A stretch of DNA of 64,000 nt, taken from NCBI GenBank assembly GCA_949297785.1, contig CASFTW010000004.1:55925-119924 (forward strand), given 5' to 3'. The translations under genes and the position numbers were made by a program. This stretch comes from an uncultured Spirochaetales bacterium (GTDB lineage: Bacteria > Spirochaetota > Spirochaetia > Sphaerochaetales > Sphaerochaetaceae). Below, one piece after another: positions 44,532 to 54,170 of the stretch. Each line of letters opens with the position of its first letter. Position 1 is the stretch's first letter. Below the pieces are notes generated by a model. The model was not told the DNA's origin. It did not search any database and saw nothing but the letters and a program-made list of their open reading frames with translations.

Positions 44532-45440
44532 ATGGAAGGGAAATCATCATACGGGCATTACGCGGCATTATTCTCAATTCTGGTATGGGGAACCACTTTT
44601 GTGTCGACAAAGGTTCTTCTTGAGAGCTTTCTGCCCATTGAGATTCTCTTTTTCCGCTTTGTACTAGGATTCATAGCCCTTATACTCCTCTGCCCTCACC
44701 GTCTGAAGGGAACAACTGCAAAACAGGAACTCACATTCGCTCTTGCGGGGTTCAGCGGAGTGACCCTCTACTATCTGTGCGAGAACATCGCACTGACATA
44801 CACGATGGCAACAAACGTGAGTGTCATAGTGGCGGCAGCCCCGCTGTTCACGGCACTTCTCAACAAGCTGACAACAGACGGGAGAGAAAAAACATCAAAG
44901 CTGTTCTACATAGGCTTTGTCATTGCAATGGCGGGAATATGTCTCATAAGCTTCAACGGCAGCAGGCTGTCGCTAAACCCCGCAGGGGATCTTCTTGCAC
45001 TCTTTGCCGCATTCATGTGGGCAGTCTATTCTATCATCATAAAGAAGGCGGGAACTTTCGGCTACAGCACAATACTCACAACAAGAAGAATATTCGCATA
45101 CGGCATCCTCTTCATGATCCCCTTCTACATCGCCATGGGAGGCCGTTTCGATTTTAACCGTTTTGCATCAGTGTCAAATCTTCTCAACATGCTCTTTCTC
45201 GGCATCTGTGCATCCGCACTGTGTTTCGTCACATGGAATTATGCTATGAAGAGTCTCGGAGCGATCAGGACAAGCGTGTATGTCTATCTTGTCCCGGTCG
45301 TCACAATAATCTTCTCCTTCATCTTCCTTCATGAACCACTGTCACTTATGGTTATATGTGGCACGGCACTTACACTTGCAGGGCTCATCCTGTCGCAGGG
45401 TATCAGGCGTCCGGAAATGAAAAAGAAGGAAAGCAGCTGA
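44532..45440 (+). CDS. EamA/DMT-family transporter (second)
   Basis: The 302-residue membrane protein has two EamA halves (LFSILVWGTTFVSTKVLLES at the start; GDLLALFAAFMWAVYSIIIKKAG near residue 155). It is only distantly similar to the protein at 40414-41292. The start is the ATG at 44532, 9 bases after GGAGG. TGC-TATCGT 26 bases upstream of that ribosome site may be its -10. It converges on the pRiA4b-type gene with one base between the stops. Substrate unknown. Confidence 0.9.
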   Translation: MEGKSSYGHYAALFSILVWGTTFVSTKVLLESFLPIEILFFRFVLGFIALILLCPHRLKGTTAKQELTFALAGFSGVTLYYLCENIALTYTMATNVSVIVAAAPLFTALLNKLTTDGREKTSKLFYIGFVIAMAGICLISFNGSRLSLNPAGDLLALFAAFMWAVYSIIIKKAGTFGYSTILTTRRIFAYGILFMIPFYIAMGGRFDFNRFASVSNLLNMLFLGICASALCFVTWNYAMKSLGAIRTSVYVYLVPVVTIIFSFIFLHEPLSLMVICGTALTLAGLILSQGIRRPEMKKKESS

Positions 45441-45441
45441 C

Positions 45442-46485
45442 TTAAAGCCTTTTTGACAGATCGGGAAGCTTCTCGCTCCACATCTTCTTTTCCGCAAAGG
45501 CAAGCGCATCAGCCCTGCACATGAAGTTCCCGTACCCGTCATCACGGAATTCATCCGATGTGGCAGGAGGACATTTCACTCCCTCAAAATCGTATTTATC
45601 CTTCTCCGAGCCGTAAAGTGAAAGCAGGAACTGACAGTAACCATGCACTCCCCCGATATCCTCAACAAGATTCAGGCCGTCAGATGTGATCATCACCGGA
45701 CGATGGGTCTCAAGGCATTTCACCCTTGCTTCCTTAGGCGGTTCATCACTCGTGAATTCAAGAAGGAATGTCCAGCTGTCACTGCTTCTGTATTTATAGA
45801 CAATCCTGTTTGCCCACTTGGATGTGAAATCCTTCACGCTCGTTTTCTCAATTAGCTCAAAGCATCTGTCTTCAAACAGTGCACCCAGCTGCTGTACGCT
45901 GAGTGTACTGAAGCGAAGTGTCTCAGTCCTCTCCTTTCCACCGCTGTACGGCTTGTAATTTTCCAGCCTGCACACGTATGAAAGAGTCTCACGGGTGCCG
46001 CTTGTCCTGTAGACTGCGACAAGCTGGCTGTCATCCTCAGTAAAAGAAGAAACCGCCTTGCGGCAGGATGCAGCATCCTCTTCTTTTCCGTGGTATTTAT
46101 ACGCTCCTGTGTACTTCTTTCTCCGCCAGGACTGGAGAGAATCAGAGGAAGAATCAGCCCATCTTCTTGAAGCGTCGCTCATATACGGATTCCTGAAAAG
46201 CACACCGGCAAGCCCGGCCCATTTCACTGATGAGTCTCCTGTAATCTTCTCATAATCCTTTTCCGTAAGCTCAAAGCAGTGTGTATGATTATTGAGAAGA
46301 CCGAATGAAGCGGTGATGGCATAATGAAGAGCCCACAGCGGCATGTCATCAGGAATGACAAGTTCTCTTGAAACCGTCTGACCTGTGACACCTCCGAGTC
46401 TTTTCAGGATAAGCTTCTCTCTTGTATTCACATTCATCAGCGAGACTTTCACCCTTGTCCAGCTGAATTCATTTCTTTCTTTCAT
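45442..46485 (-). CDS. Plasmid pRiA4b ORF-3-like protein
   Basis: The 347-residue soluble protein has the family start VSRELVIPDDMPLWALHYAI and FGLLNNHTHCFEL (residues about 38-72), matching PF07929-type proteins, which are found in many bacteria with no agreed function. The C-terminal part contains LNLVEDIGGVHGYCQFLLSL, also typical of the family (DVGGPGGY-like block). The ATG at 46485 has GAGGAA upstream. No functional link with its neighbours is visible. Confidence 0.75.
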   Translation of the reverse strand: MKERNEFSWTRVKVSLMNVNTREKLILKRLGGVTGQTVSRELVIPDDMPLWALHYAITASFGLLNNHTHCFELTEKDYEKITGDSSVKWAGLAGVLFRNPYMSDASRRWADSSSDSLQSWRRKKYTGAYKYHGKEEDAASCRKAVSSFTEDDSQLVAVYRTSGTRETLSYVCRLENYKPYSGGKERTETLRFSTLSVQQLGALFEDRCFELIEKTSVKDFTSKWANRIVYKYRSSDSWTFLLEFTSDEPPKEARVKCLETHRPVMITSDGLNLVEDIGGVHGYCQFLLSLYGSEKDKYDFEGVKCPPATSDEFRDDGYGNFMCRADALAFAEKKMWSEKLPDLSKRL

Positions 46486-46638
46486 AACATTTCCTCACGC
46501 TCTGCAGATTCTAACAGGAAAAGCATTTCTTTCCCACTCACCGGACAGCTTTTTCATTTTGGAATAATTTCACATCAACTTAATCTTCTCTTCAAAGAGA
46601 AAGGTTACATTTAAAAATGAATAAAGGGGTGGAAAAGA

Positions 46639-47226
46639 TTGAAAAAGAAAGACCATCTGATGCTTGCATCCTTCATTCTTGATCTGTTTGATTCAAGCGT
46701 GCTGACTTTTCACAGTGCAGCTTTCACAGCCGGATGCATAGAACCCGATCTGAATGTATTCTCTTATCTCAGGGGAAGCCGGAAGGAAAAGAAATTCCAC
46801 GGGCATAACGCCGGAAACTGCAGAACACATCTGGAAAAGCTGCTTGGAAAGATAGAGGGAAGAGGCCTGACATCAGGCTATGACTGTTTCCTTCTGGGTA
46901 TTGCAGTGCATTACATCGCAGACAGTTTCACTGCTGTCCACAATACGGATATTCTTGATGTGGACGTGAAAACACATCTTGAATATGAGAACAGACTGCA
47001 TGAGGAGCTCATGAGAGCCCTCAGCAAACCGTTCATCTTTGAACAGGATATGCTGAACACATCCTTGAAAGATTATGTGACAGATAATCATCACTCGTAC
47101 TCAGCATCTGCACCGTCAACAAAAAATGACTGCAGCTATATAGTGAAAACCTGCTGCGCCGTCACACTTGGAGCACTTATGCTGTCACAAGGTGCACTCT
47201 CACCGCTTAGATATGTTGCTGTGTGA
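46639..47226 (+). CDS. Zinc-dependent phospholipase C-like protein
   Basis: The 195-residue helical protein belongs to the Zn_dep_PLPC family (PF00882 type). Candidate metal ligands are His in FHSAAF, EPDL, FHGHNAGNCRTH, VHYIADSFTAVHN and HLEYE, in the family order. No signal peptide is visible, unlike secreted clostridial enzymes, so it may act inside the cell or on another substrate. It starts at a TTG at 46639 with AAAGGGGTGG 6 bases upstream. It converges on the outer-membrane protein gene. Confidence 0.8.
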   Translation: MKKKDHLMLASFILDLFDSSVLTFHSAAFTAGCIEPDLNVFSYLRGSRKEKKFHGHNAGNCRTHLEKLLGKIEGRGLTSGYDCFLLGIAVHYIADSFTAVHNTDILDVDVKTHLEYENRLHEELMRALSKPFIFEQDMLNTSLKDYVTDNHHSYSASAPSTKNDCSYIVKTCCAVTLGALMLSQGALSPLRYVAV

Positions 47227-47245
47227 TCATTCATCATTCAGAGTC

Positions 47246-47278
47246 AAAAAAATGTCAGGCAAGAAACCTGACATTTTC
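47246..47278. terminator. Bidirectional terminator
   Basis: AAAATGTCAGG / CCTGACATTTT stem (47249-47259, 47267-47277), 7-base loop, A-run on the left and T-run on the right. It serves both convergent genes. Confidence 0.85.
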
Positions 47279-47299
47279 CATATTCTCACATCACCTTTC

Positions 47300-48502
47300 T
47301 CAGAAATCGAGGAAGAATGTGAACGATGTTGTGATGTTTGCATCTCCGTCCGTGAACTTCTCCCCTGTGAAGAGATATGATATCTGGTAGCCGAGATCTA
47401 TGAAGTCGAAGAAGCTCACTGTCATCTGGATACCGGTGCTGGCAAGGAAGTTGTTTCCCTCCTCATCACTGTTGAAGTAATTGCCGCAGCCGTAACCTAC
47501 ATCAAAGAACAGGTTCACACGCGGGAAAATATCACTCCAGGAAGGACCTGCGAACCTTATGTCGAAGTTGTTGACAGCCGTGAACTGGGTGTTGTATGTC
47601 CAGGTGTTATACCCCCTCACCTTGCGGCCGAGGGATACAGGCCCCTGAATATATACAGGAACCTCGCTTCCGTCCGTCCAGTTGATATTCGCCCTGTCTA
47701 TCAGTGTTATGCTGAACCAGTGCTGTCCGTCCTCAATAAAACTGAACGGAGTATAGGCTGCAACAGCATTGAAAGTAAGAGAATAATAGTCAGCTTTTCC
47801 GTCAAGAGCGCTGTTGAGGACTCCAGGGCCCCACTCCGCCTCGAAGCTTGCGGTAAAACCGTTGCTGTACATCTTCCGGTCATCCATCATGTCAAGTTTC
47901 AGCTCAAGATAGAACTCTGTACCCAGATGCTGTCTGTTGCCTCTGAGATCAGGATAGACATCTCCCTGATAATTATCTGTATCAAGATACGAATCAAGAG
48001 AAAGTATCTGTGTCTTGCCATCCAGTCCGTTCTCACGCCAGCTGCCTTTCCTGAATGAGTCACCGCTGGCTTCAAAACGGCCGTTGTAACCAGCCGAGAG
48101 TGTCAGAAGATCCTTGTTTGCCACGAGAGAGTCAAGGAAGCCCTGGGAAAAGCGGATCTCCCATTCAGTCTGTATCACGTCATAAATGATAGGGCCTTTT
48201 CCATCTTTTTTAAGGCCCGTGTCGGGATTCATGTCCTGCCAGACATCGCCGGTCCAAGGATCCTGCCAGACTTTTCTCTGGTTATAACCGGCACCGACAA
48301 GGAAATCTATTTCAGTCGTATATCCCTCAATGAGGCTAAGTCCTGTGTACCCCGCACCTGCCTTGAGATAGGAAGGGGAAAAACCCGCAAGAATCTCGGC
48401 ATGCTGTCCCAGATCTCCGAACACGAATTTGAAATCGGATGCATATGCACCGGAAAGTACGGCAAGAACCGCTATGATTACAAGAAACAGTTTTTTCTTC
48501 AC
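47300..48502 (-). CDS. Outer-membrane beta-barrel protein, family not recognised
   Basis: The 400-residue protein starts with a signal peptide (KKKLFLVIIAVLAVLSGAYA) and continues with many short amphipathic strands rich in Tyr, Gly, Asp and Phe. It ends TSFTFFLDF, a C-terminal Phe as recognised by the BAM insertion machinery. This indicates a diderm envelope. The start is a GTG at 48502 with AAGGAG 8 bases upstream. It follows the MFS gene by 53 bases and could share its transcript. Function (porin or other) is unknown. Confidence 0.75.
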   Translation of the reverse strand: MKKKLFLVIIAVLAVLSGAYASDFKFVFGDLGQHAEILAGFSPSYLKAGAGYTGLSLIEGYTTEIDFLVGAGYNQRKVWQDPWTGDVWQDMNPDTGLKKDGKGPIIYDVIQTEWEIRFSQGFLDSLVANKDLLTLSAGYNGRFEASGDSFRKGSWRENGLDGKTQILSLDSYLDTDNYQGDVYPDLRGNRQHLGTEFYLELKLDMMDDRKMYSNGFTASFEAEWGPGVLNSALDGKADYYSLTFNAVAAYTPFSFIEDGQHWFSITLIDRANINWTDGSEVPVYIQGPVSLGRKVRGYNTWTYNTQFTAVNNFDIRFAGPSWSDIFPRVNLFFDVGYGCGNYFNSDEEGNNFLASTGIQMTVSFFDFIDLGYQISYLFTGEKFTDGDANITTSFTFFLDF

Positions 48503-48555
48503 TCTGTCTTCTCCTTTGTATGTTTCATGATTTTACATCCTGAAACGCAGTGTTT

Positions 48556-49857
48556 TCAATTCTGTACAGCAAGATCATCGGGTTCTCCCCTGTCGACCTT
48601 TCTCATGGTGAAGAACGGTATTGCCATGAAGAAGGCTGTGAAAAGGAAGAGAGAGGGATAGCCGAAAAGATCGATGCATGCTCCTGATATAGGAGGGGCG
48701 ATGATGCTGGCAGCCTGGCTGAAGAAATAATAAAGACCGGTATAGATGCCTATCGTCGTATAATCGGACATCTGCCAGAGCATCGGAAATGAGTTCGTCA
48801 CAACGGACACCCAGAAGATTCCGAAGCAGAAAAGCAGTGCCCAGAAGGTGACAAGACGAACTGTACTGTTCCAGCCTGCGGTTATGAAGCTGTGCGCAAA
48901 TACAAGCAGAGTCACCACAACAAGTGCAAGGAGCGAGACCCTTATCGTCCTCTTGCGTCCGAAACGGTGTGCAACCTTGCCTGAAGGTATTGCAAAAATC
49001 GCATAGGCAACGCCCACCATGCCTGCGGCAAGAGATGCGGTTCCGGATGATGTGCCCAGCACTTCCATGCTGTACATCCCGACAAACGGGAGCACTCCCT
49101 GATACGCGATGAACCATGAAAGAAGGGAAATGAGTATGAAAAGCGCGGACTTGTTTTTCTCGCCGAGAACGACCTTGAGACTCTTGAGTATCGGTTCGCT
49201 TTCCTTTTTTGAGCTTTCCTTCGGCACCGTGGAATTCTTCTCCTTTACGAAGATGAACAGCAGGACAACCGCGATGATAACAAATACGGAAGCTACGGGG
49301 AATGCGAGAATATCTGTCACGCTTTCCTGCGCACCCGGCAATCTAACAGGTACATCCATCAGCCTTGCAAGTCCTATTGTCCCAAGGATTGTCGCAATTC
49401 CTCCCATCGTGTTTATGACTCCGTTGGCCTCTGATCTCAGATCTCCCGGCACCATGTCAGGCATGAGAGCCACAACGGGTCCCCTTACCGACTGTTTGCT
49501 GAGGTTAAAGCAGAAAACAAGCGTGATCAGCAATGCGAGGGATGACAGGGCCGCAAGCGGGATAAATCCGAAAAGAAGGGCTGAAAGCGGCAGCAGAGTG
49601 ACAATGAAAGGCATTCTCCTTCCGATACGGGTGGAGACTCTGTCGCTTAATGCCGAAGAGAGAGGAATCAGGAAAATCGCAAGTATGTTGTCGAATGTCA
49701 TGATGAGACCTATCACACTGGCACTGTCTATGAATTTACCGAGAAAGATAGGAATGTATGTGTCATACAGGGGATCCATCAGCCCCATTGTGAAAAAGCC
49801 GAGTCCTATGAGGAATGTCGTAAGGTAATAGCCCTTAAGACTTTTCTTTTCTGCCAT
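48556..49857 (-). CDS. MFS transporter (SLC45/sugar carrier-like)
   Basis: The 433-residue protein has twelve hydrophobic segments. DPLYDTYIPIFLGKFIDSAS and SDRVSTRIGRRMPFIV at the loop between helices 2 and 3 (RxGRR) are like those of SLC45 and related sugar carriers. A second GRKR motif (HRFGRKRTIR) follows helix 8. The start is the ATG at 49857, 7 bases after AAAGGAGG. The substrate is not known; a sugar is likely from family and gene context. Confidence 0.85.
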   Translation of the reverse strand: MAEKKSLKGYYLTTFLIGLGFFTMGLMDPLYDTYIPIFLGKFIDSASVIGLIMTFDNILAIFLIPLSSALSDRVSTRIGRRMPFIVTLLPLSALLFGFIPLAALSSLALLITLVFCFNLSKQSVRGPVVALMPDMVPGDLRSEANGVINTMGGIATILGTIGLARLMDVPVRLPGAQESVTDILAFPVASVFVIIAVVLLFIFVKEKNSTVPKESSKKESEPILKSLKVVLGEKNKSALFILISLLSWFIAYQGVLPFVGMYSMEVLGTSSGTASLAAGMVGVAYAIFAIPSGKVAHRFGRKRTIRVSLLALVVVTLLVFAHSFITAGWNSTVRLVTFWALLFCFGIFWVSVVTNSFPMLWQMSDYTTIGIYTGLYYFFSQAASIIAPPISGACIDLFGYPSLFLFTAFFMAIPFFTMRKVDRGEPDDLAVQN

Positions 49858-49909
49858 AAGCATGCCTCCTTTAAGCAAGCTTACCATATTATGAGCAATA
49901 TAATCTTGC

Positions 49910-49915
49910 TATAAA
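49910..49915 (+). promoter_or_regulatory. Extended -10 of the KamA-family gene
   Basis: TGC-TATAAA, about 28 bases before the ATG at 49944. The short leader shows no Shine-Dalgarno. The intergenic gap to the divergent MFS gene is 86 bases. Confidence 0.4.
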
Positions 49916-49943
49916 AAACAGATTTTTGTAAAACTTTCCTGTT

Positions 49944-50972
49944 ATGATAGCAAACAGAAGCGAACTTGAAAGCAGACTGAAGCTTACTGAAAACGAGAGG
50001 AAATGGTTTGCCAGCCCCTCCTCCCTTCCCCTTCTCATCTCTGACCAGTTTGAAAAGCTGATCAATCCCGATGATCCCTCAGATCCCATAAGGCGCCAGT
50101 TTGTGCCCGATGTGAGGGAGAATATAAAAATCAGGTCTGCCGATCCGCTTGCCGAAGTGAGCCACTCGGTCACAGGACGGCTGATACACAGGTATGAGCA
50201 CAGGGCTGCGCTTCTCACGACAGACAGATGTTTTGCCTACTGCCGGCACTGTTTCCGCCGCCGTTTCACAGGACTTGAAAGCGGCCCCGTCAGCGATGAA
50301 GAGATCACTAAAGCCGCCTCATATCTGAAAGAACACAAAGAAATATATGAAGTGCTCCTCACCGGAGGTGACATGTTCACTCTTTCAAATGACCGTCTTG
50401 AAAAGCTGTTCGATGCTTTGAAAAACGCGCGGGAAGACCTCGTGCTGCGTCTTTGCACGCGCGCTGTCGCCTCATGTCCTTCCCGTTTTGACGACAATCT
50501 GATGGCACTGATCGAAAAGTATAACCATGGCGGGCCGTTCCTTCTGCTCACACAGTTCAACCATCCGAGAGAACTGAATGATGAAAGCATAAAAGCCGTA
50601 AGGAAATTCCTCTCTCTTTCGATCCCGGCTTTCAACCAGAGCGTTCTTCTCAAAGGAGTCAATGATGATGCTGGCACTCTTGAAGAGCTGTGCAACAAGC
50701 TGCTTTACAACAGGATAAAGCCTTATTACCTTTTCCAGTGCGATCTTGTTGAAGGCACGGAGCACCTCAGGGTGAGCGTTGAGAAAGGTCTGGAACTTGA
50801 GAAGGAACTCAGGAAAAGAGTCTCCGGCCTCGCGATGCCCCAGTACACCATCGATCTTCCCGAAGGCGGCGGCAAGGTGATTCTCACAACGGACTATCTT
50901 GAAGGAAGGGACGGTGACATGCTTGTCTTTTCCACTCCCGACGGGCAGAAAAGGCGCTATCCTACAGACTGA
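49944..50972 (+). CDS. KamA/EpmB-family radical SAM aminomutase
   Basis: The 342-residue enzyme has the radical-SAM cluster motif CFAYCRHC (CxxxCxxC) near residues 97-104, LLTGGDMFTL near 138, and a PLP-binding Lys in LPEGGGKVIL near 313. The length fits EpmB-type lysine 2,3-aminomutases, which modify lysine for elongation factor P, better than the longer catabolic KamA (about 415). No epmA or efp gene is in view, so the physiological role is open. Its end overlaps that of the convergent kinase gene by 11 bases. Confidence 0.88.
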   Translation: MIANRSELESRLKLTENERKWFASPSSLPLLISDQFEKLINPDDPSDPIRRQFVPDVRENIKIRSADPLAEVSHSVTGRLIHRYEHRAALLTTDRCFAYCRHCFRRRFTGLESGPVSDEEITKAASYLKEHKEIYEVLLTGGDMFTLSNDRLEKLFDALKNAREDLVLRLCTRAVASCPSRFDDNLMALIEKYNHGGPFLLLTQFNHPRELNDESIKAVRKFLSLSIPAFNQSVLLKGVNDDAGTLEELCNKLLYNRIKPYYLFQCDLVEGTEHLRVSVEKGLELEKELRKRVSGLAMPQYTIDLPEGGGKVILTTDYLEGRDGDMLVFSTPDGQKRRYPTD

Positions 50973-51837
50973 GACGCCTCCTCAGATCATCATCGTATTC
51001 AGGAACCGCTCCTCTTTTCGTGACTACATAGTCAGCAAGGGCAGAAGCCTTTTCAAGCGCGCTTCCCGTATCCATGCCACGGGCAAGGAAGTACAGGAAA
51101 GCAGCAGACAGGCTGTCGCCTGCCCCCACTGTATCAACGACGCTGACATCGGCTGCCCCGGCATGATACGCCTTTCCCCCTTTTTCATGGCAGAAAGAAC
51201 CACTGCTTCCGGCACTGACAAGGACCTTCTTTACAGAAGTGTTGTCAAACAGCCATCCGATGAGGCTTTCCTTTCCCGTACCAAGAAGTGATGCGACAAC
51301 AGGAAGCTCTTCATCATTCATCTTGATTATCGTGGCTTTTCCCAATCCTCTTCCTATGCTCTTCTCATCATAGAAATTCCCTCTCAGATTCACATCGAAG
51401 AAAAACTCTGCGGCAGACACATCATCCAGCAATTTCTCAAGCGTGATCGCACTTGTCAGACATCGCTGGGCGAGAGTCCCGTATATGAATACGGAAAAGT
51501 CATCATTGAAGATGTCAATATACTGCTCGTTTGAAAGCCTTATGTCATCCCATGCACAGGGCATGTTGAATTCATATGACGGAATACCATTCTCCAGCAC
51601 GACATCGGCACGTCCTGTCGGAAATGGAGATATCCTGACGTACCGCTCTGCTATACCGAAGTCCTCAAGGCAGGCAAGGCTGTCACGCCCGAGCTCATCG
51701 GAGCCGACAGCACTGATAATGGAGGATTCCCCGCCGAGTCTTCTTATATGTGCCAGCACGTTAAGCGGAGCACCGCCTATCGTCTTCTCATTTCCGTTGA
51801 CATCCCAAAGTATTTCACCGAAAGCAAGGGCCTTCAT
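50962..51837 (-). CDS. PfkB-family carbohydrate kinase (fructokinase-like)
   Basis: The 291-residue kinase has GEILWDVNGNEKTIGGAPLN at the N-terminus and the anion-hole/catalytic VVDTVGAGDSLSAAFLYF (catalytic Asp near residue 238). The N-terminal pattern resembles fructokinases. It overlaps the alpha-galactosidase gene by ATGA, so the two are co-translated. Together they suggest use of raffinose-type sugars: galactose is removed, then a released hexose (fructose, if sucrose is split elsewhere) is phosphorylated. That pathway is an inference. Confidence 0.9.
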   Translation of the reverse strand: MKALAFGEILWDVNGNEKTIGGAPLNVLAHIRRLGGESSIISAVGSDELGRDSLACLEDFGIAERYVRISPFPTGRADVVLENGIPSYEFNMPCAWDDIRLSNEQYIDIFNDDFSVFIYGTLAQRCLTSAITLEKLLDDVSAAEFFFDVNLRGNFYDEKSIGRGLGKATIIKMNDEELPVVASLLGTGKESLIGWLFDNTSVKKVLVSAGSSGSFCHEKGGKAYHAGAADVSVVDTVGAGDSLSAAFLYFLARGMDTGSALEKASALADYVVTKRGAVPEYDDDLRRRLSL

Positions 51838-54089
51838 AAGTTTTCAATCTCCTTTATCACATAGATTCTTGAACCGAAGTCTCCAAGCAGTCTCATATCC
51901 CCGTCAACTCCGTTTCCAGTGAACTGAGGCCCGAGAGGAAGACCGTAGTTCCTCAGAACATTTCCTGAAACCTTCATGGAAAACTCCTCGCTTTCCACAT
52001 ACCCTTTTCCTTTCGAAAGAGATCCGTATTCAGAGAGCGGGATGATTTCCCTTCTTGCACTCACTTCATACATGCAGCCGGCCTTTGCATCAGGGAAGAA
52101 CAGCCTGTCTTCCTTTCCGCTGTGGCATTCATTGAACGTCTGTATCTCGGCTGCTATTGTTTCCTTTCCGTATGTCATGTACCAGAAGCGCTGATTGGAG
52201 GATATGACAAGTTTTGAGAAAATTCCCCTCTGCAGCACTGCACGGTGTTCCTTGTAGAAAGCAGTCTGGCGCTTCAGTGCAAGCTTGTCCTCACTGCTCA
52301 GTGAACACAGATCCAGCTCATAGCCAAGCGTGGCAAAACACGCAATATTGAAACGGCTTTCCATCCTGCTTCGCCGCAGACACTGATGGGACGGGGACGC
52401 AGCCACATGGGCTGTCATCGATGAAGACGGATAGCCCATGAGCGTGCCTTCCTGAATTGCAACCCTGTCGTGCAGATCAGTATTGTCGCTGGTCCATATC
52501 TGAGGCATGAAACATAGCAGGCCGAGATCAAAACGGTTTCCACCGGATGCACAGCCTTCAAAGAGAATTTCCGGGAAAGCAGCTGTTATCCTGCCAAGCA
52601 GGCTGTAAAGAGAGAGTGTGTAGCGGTGGAGAAACCCACCGTTGTCAGGATCAGGATAATCAGTGATTGTACGGTTCATGTCCCACTTCACATAAGAAAG
52701 GCGGCAGGAAGAGAAGACTGCTGAAAGCTTTTCAAAAAGATAGTCCTGCACTTCCATTTTCGTAATATCGAGAACGTACTGATGACGGCAGACCACAGGC
52801 TCATTCTCAGCCCTTCTCACCATCCAGTCAGGATGCTTTCTGAAAAGCTCTGAATTGATGCTTATCATCTCGGGCTCCACCCAGAGGCCGAACATGAGAC
52901 CTTTTTCAATAATTCTGTCCGCGAGTCCCTTCAGTCCCTCCGGAAGTCTTTCCCTGTCAGGTTCCCAGTCTCCAAGAGCGGTACAGTCACTCCTGCGTCC
53001 GGTAAACCACCCGTCATCCAGCACGAAAAGCTCAATACCGGCAGAGGCCGCCTCACCGGCAAGTGCCAGGATTTTTTCCTGTGTGAAGTCAAAATATGTG
53101 GCTTCCCAGTTGTTCACAAGGACAGGGCGCTCCATGTCCTTCCAGCGGCCACGTATTATGTACTTCCGCACAAAATTCTGAAAGTTTGCCGAAGCGCCTG
53201 CCCTGCCGCAGCGGGAACAGGTCATTATCGCCTCAGGTGTCTCAAAAACACTTCCGGCATCAAGATTCCACATAAAGGCATAAGGATTGATCCCCGTCAT
53301 GAATCTGATGCGGCCGAACGGAGAAACTTCTGCGCTTTCCATATGGTTTCCAGAATAGATCAGATTGAAGCCGTATGCCTCCCCTCTGCGATTTTCAAGA
53401 AAGACAAGCGGGTTATGTTCATTTCCTGAAATGCCGAGCTTGCTGTCGATGACAGTAATTCCGCTTTTAAGCTCATGTGCAGTCTCATGTCTCTCCCTTG
53501 CCCATGCACCGTCATACGAATACAGGGTGAAATCACCATATGGGATATCAAGGAGGAGAGATGCCGCCTGCTTTATTGCGATCTTGTCTTCAGATCTGTT
53601 TTCAAGCCGCATCGAACGCAGAATAACATCCTCTTCTTCATAAACACTGTAGCGCAGTATGACGGCAAGAGCGTATGAAGGATCTGCGAGCGTTATCTCA
53701 AGCGTGCTGACAGTTTCATCCGCAAGTGCTGATGCGGGGAATGACTCAGCTTTTCCTTCATATATTCTGTATCCGTCATAGCGAAACTCAGGAAGAAGCA
53801 TGGAACCGCCTTTCCACAGCTCAATGGAAGAAGAACGGAAATCACCTCTTCCCCCTGCCGAGATTTCCATCAGCAGGTTCTCAGGGTAAACAGTCTGATG
53901 CGCTTCGTCAGCATAAGGCACTGTGCCGAGCCTGATCCTGCCGCTTTCCTCAATACAGGGAATATCTTCATCCGATGTTATGCGCACACCGTAGCACACA
54001 TGCTCAAGTGTTCCGCGTTCTGTGATCTTCATCACATATGATGTGCCGGATGTTGAAAGATGGAAATACGGGGCTTTGTATCTTATCAT
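51834..54089 (-). CDS. Alpha-galactosidase, glycoside hydrolase family 36
   Basis: The 751-residue enzyme has no signal peptide, so it works on imported oligosaccharides. The nucleophile Asp lies in YVKWDMNRTITD near residue 472, the substrate loop GCASGGNRFDLG near 520, and the acid/base Asp in IWTSDNTDL near 540, all in GH36 order. FVLDDGWFTGRRSDCT near 360 is also typical. The length fits the bacterial tetrameric class. It is the first gene of a two-gene operon with the PfkB kinase and lies behind the terminator of the polA operon. Confidence 0.95.
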   Translation of the reverse strand: MIRYKAPYFHLSTSGTSYVMKITERGTLEHVCYGVRITSDEDIPCIEESGRIRLGTVPYADEAHQTVYPENLLMEISAGGRGDFRSSSIELWKGGSMLLPEFRYDGYRIYEGKAESFPASALADETVSTLEITLADPSYALAVILRYSVYEEEDVILRSMRLENRSEDKIAIKQAASLLLDIPYGDFTLYSYDGAWARERHETAHELKSGITVIDSKLGISGNEHNPLVFLENRRGEAYGFNLIYSGNHMESAEVSPFGRIRFMTGINPYAFMWNLDAGSVFETPEAIMTCSRCGRAGASANFQNFVRKYIIRGRWKDMERPVLVNNWEATYFDFTQEKILALAGEAASAGIELFVLDDGWFTGRRSDCTALGDWEPDRERLPEGLKGLADRIIEKGLMFGLWVEPEMISINSELFRKHPDWMVRRAENEPVVCRHQYVLDITKMEVQDYLFEKLSAVFSSCRLSYVKWDMNRTITDYPDPDNGGFLHRYTLSLYSLLGRITAAFPEILFEGCASGGNRFDLGLLCFMPQIWTSDNTDLHDRVAIQEGTLMGYPSSSMTAHVAASPSHQCLRRSRMESRFNIACFATLGYELDLCSLSSEDKLALKRQTAFYKEHRAVLQRGIFSKLVISSNQRFWYMTYGKETIAAEIQTFNECHSGKEDRLFFPDAKAGCMYEVSARREIIPLSEYGSLSKGKGYVESEEFSMKVSGNVLRNYGLPLGPQFTGNGVDGDMRLLGDFGSRIYVIKEIENL

Positions 54090-54102
54090 TTAAGACCTCA
54101 TT

Positions 54103-54136
54103 AAAAATGAATACCTGCAGATTTCCAGTCTGCAGG
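54103..54136 (-). terminator. Terminator of the nadE-polA-coaE operon
   Basis: CCTGCAGA / TCTGCAGG stem with a 7-base loop, followed on the minus strand by TATTCATTTTT. It lies 35 bases past the last stop. Confidence 0.75.
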
Positions 54137-54170
54137 CATGTGTGAATACTCAATGTGTTGCTTTCAAATC

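Noticed and set aside
48503..48555. Hairpin GTTTCA/TGAAAC between MFS and beta-barrel genes as a terminator
   Set aside because: The stem is 6 bp with a 13-base loop and no T-run on the minus strand.
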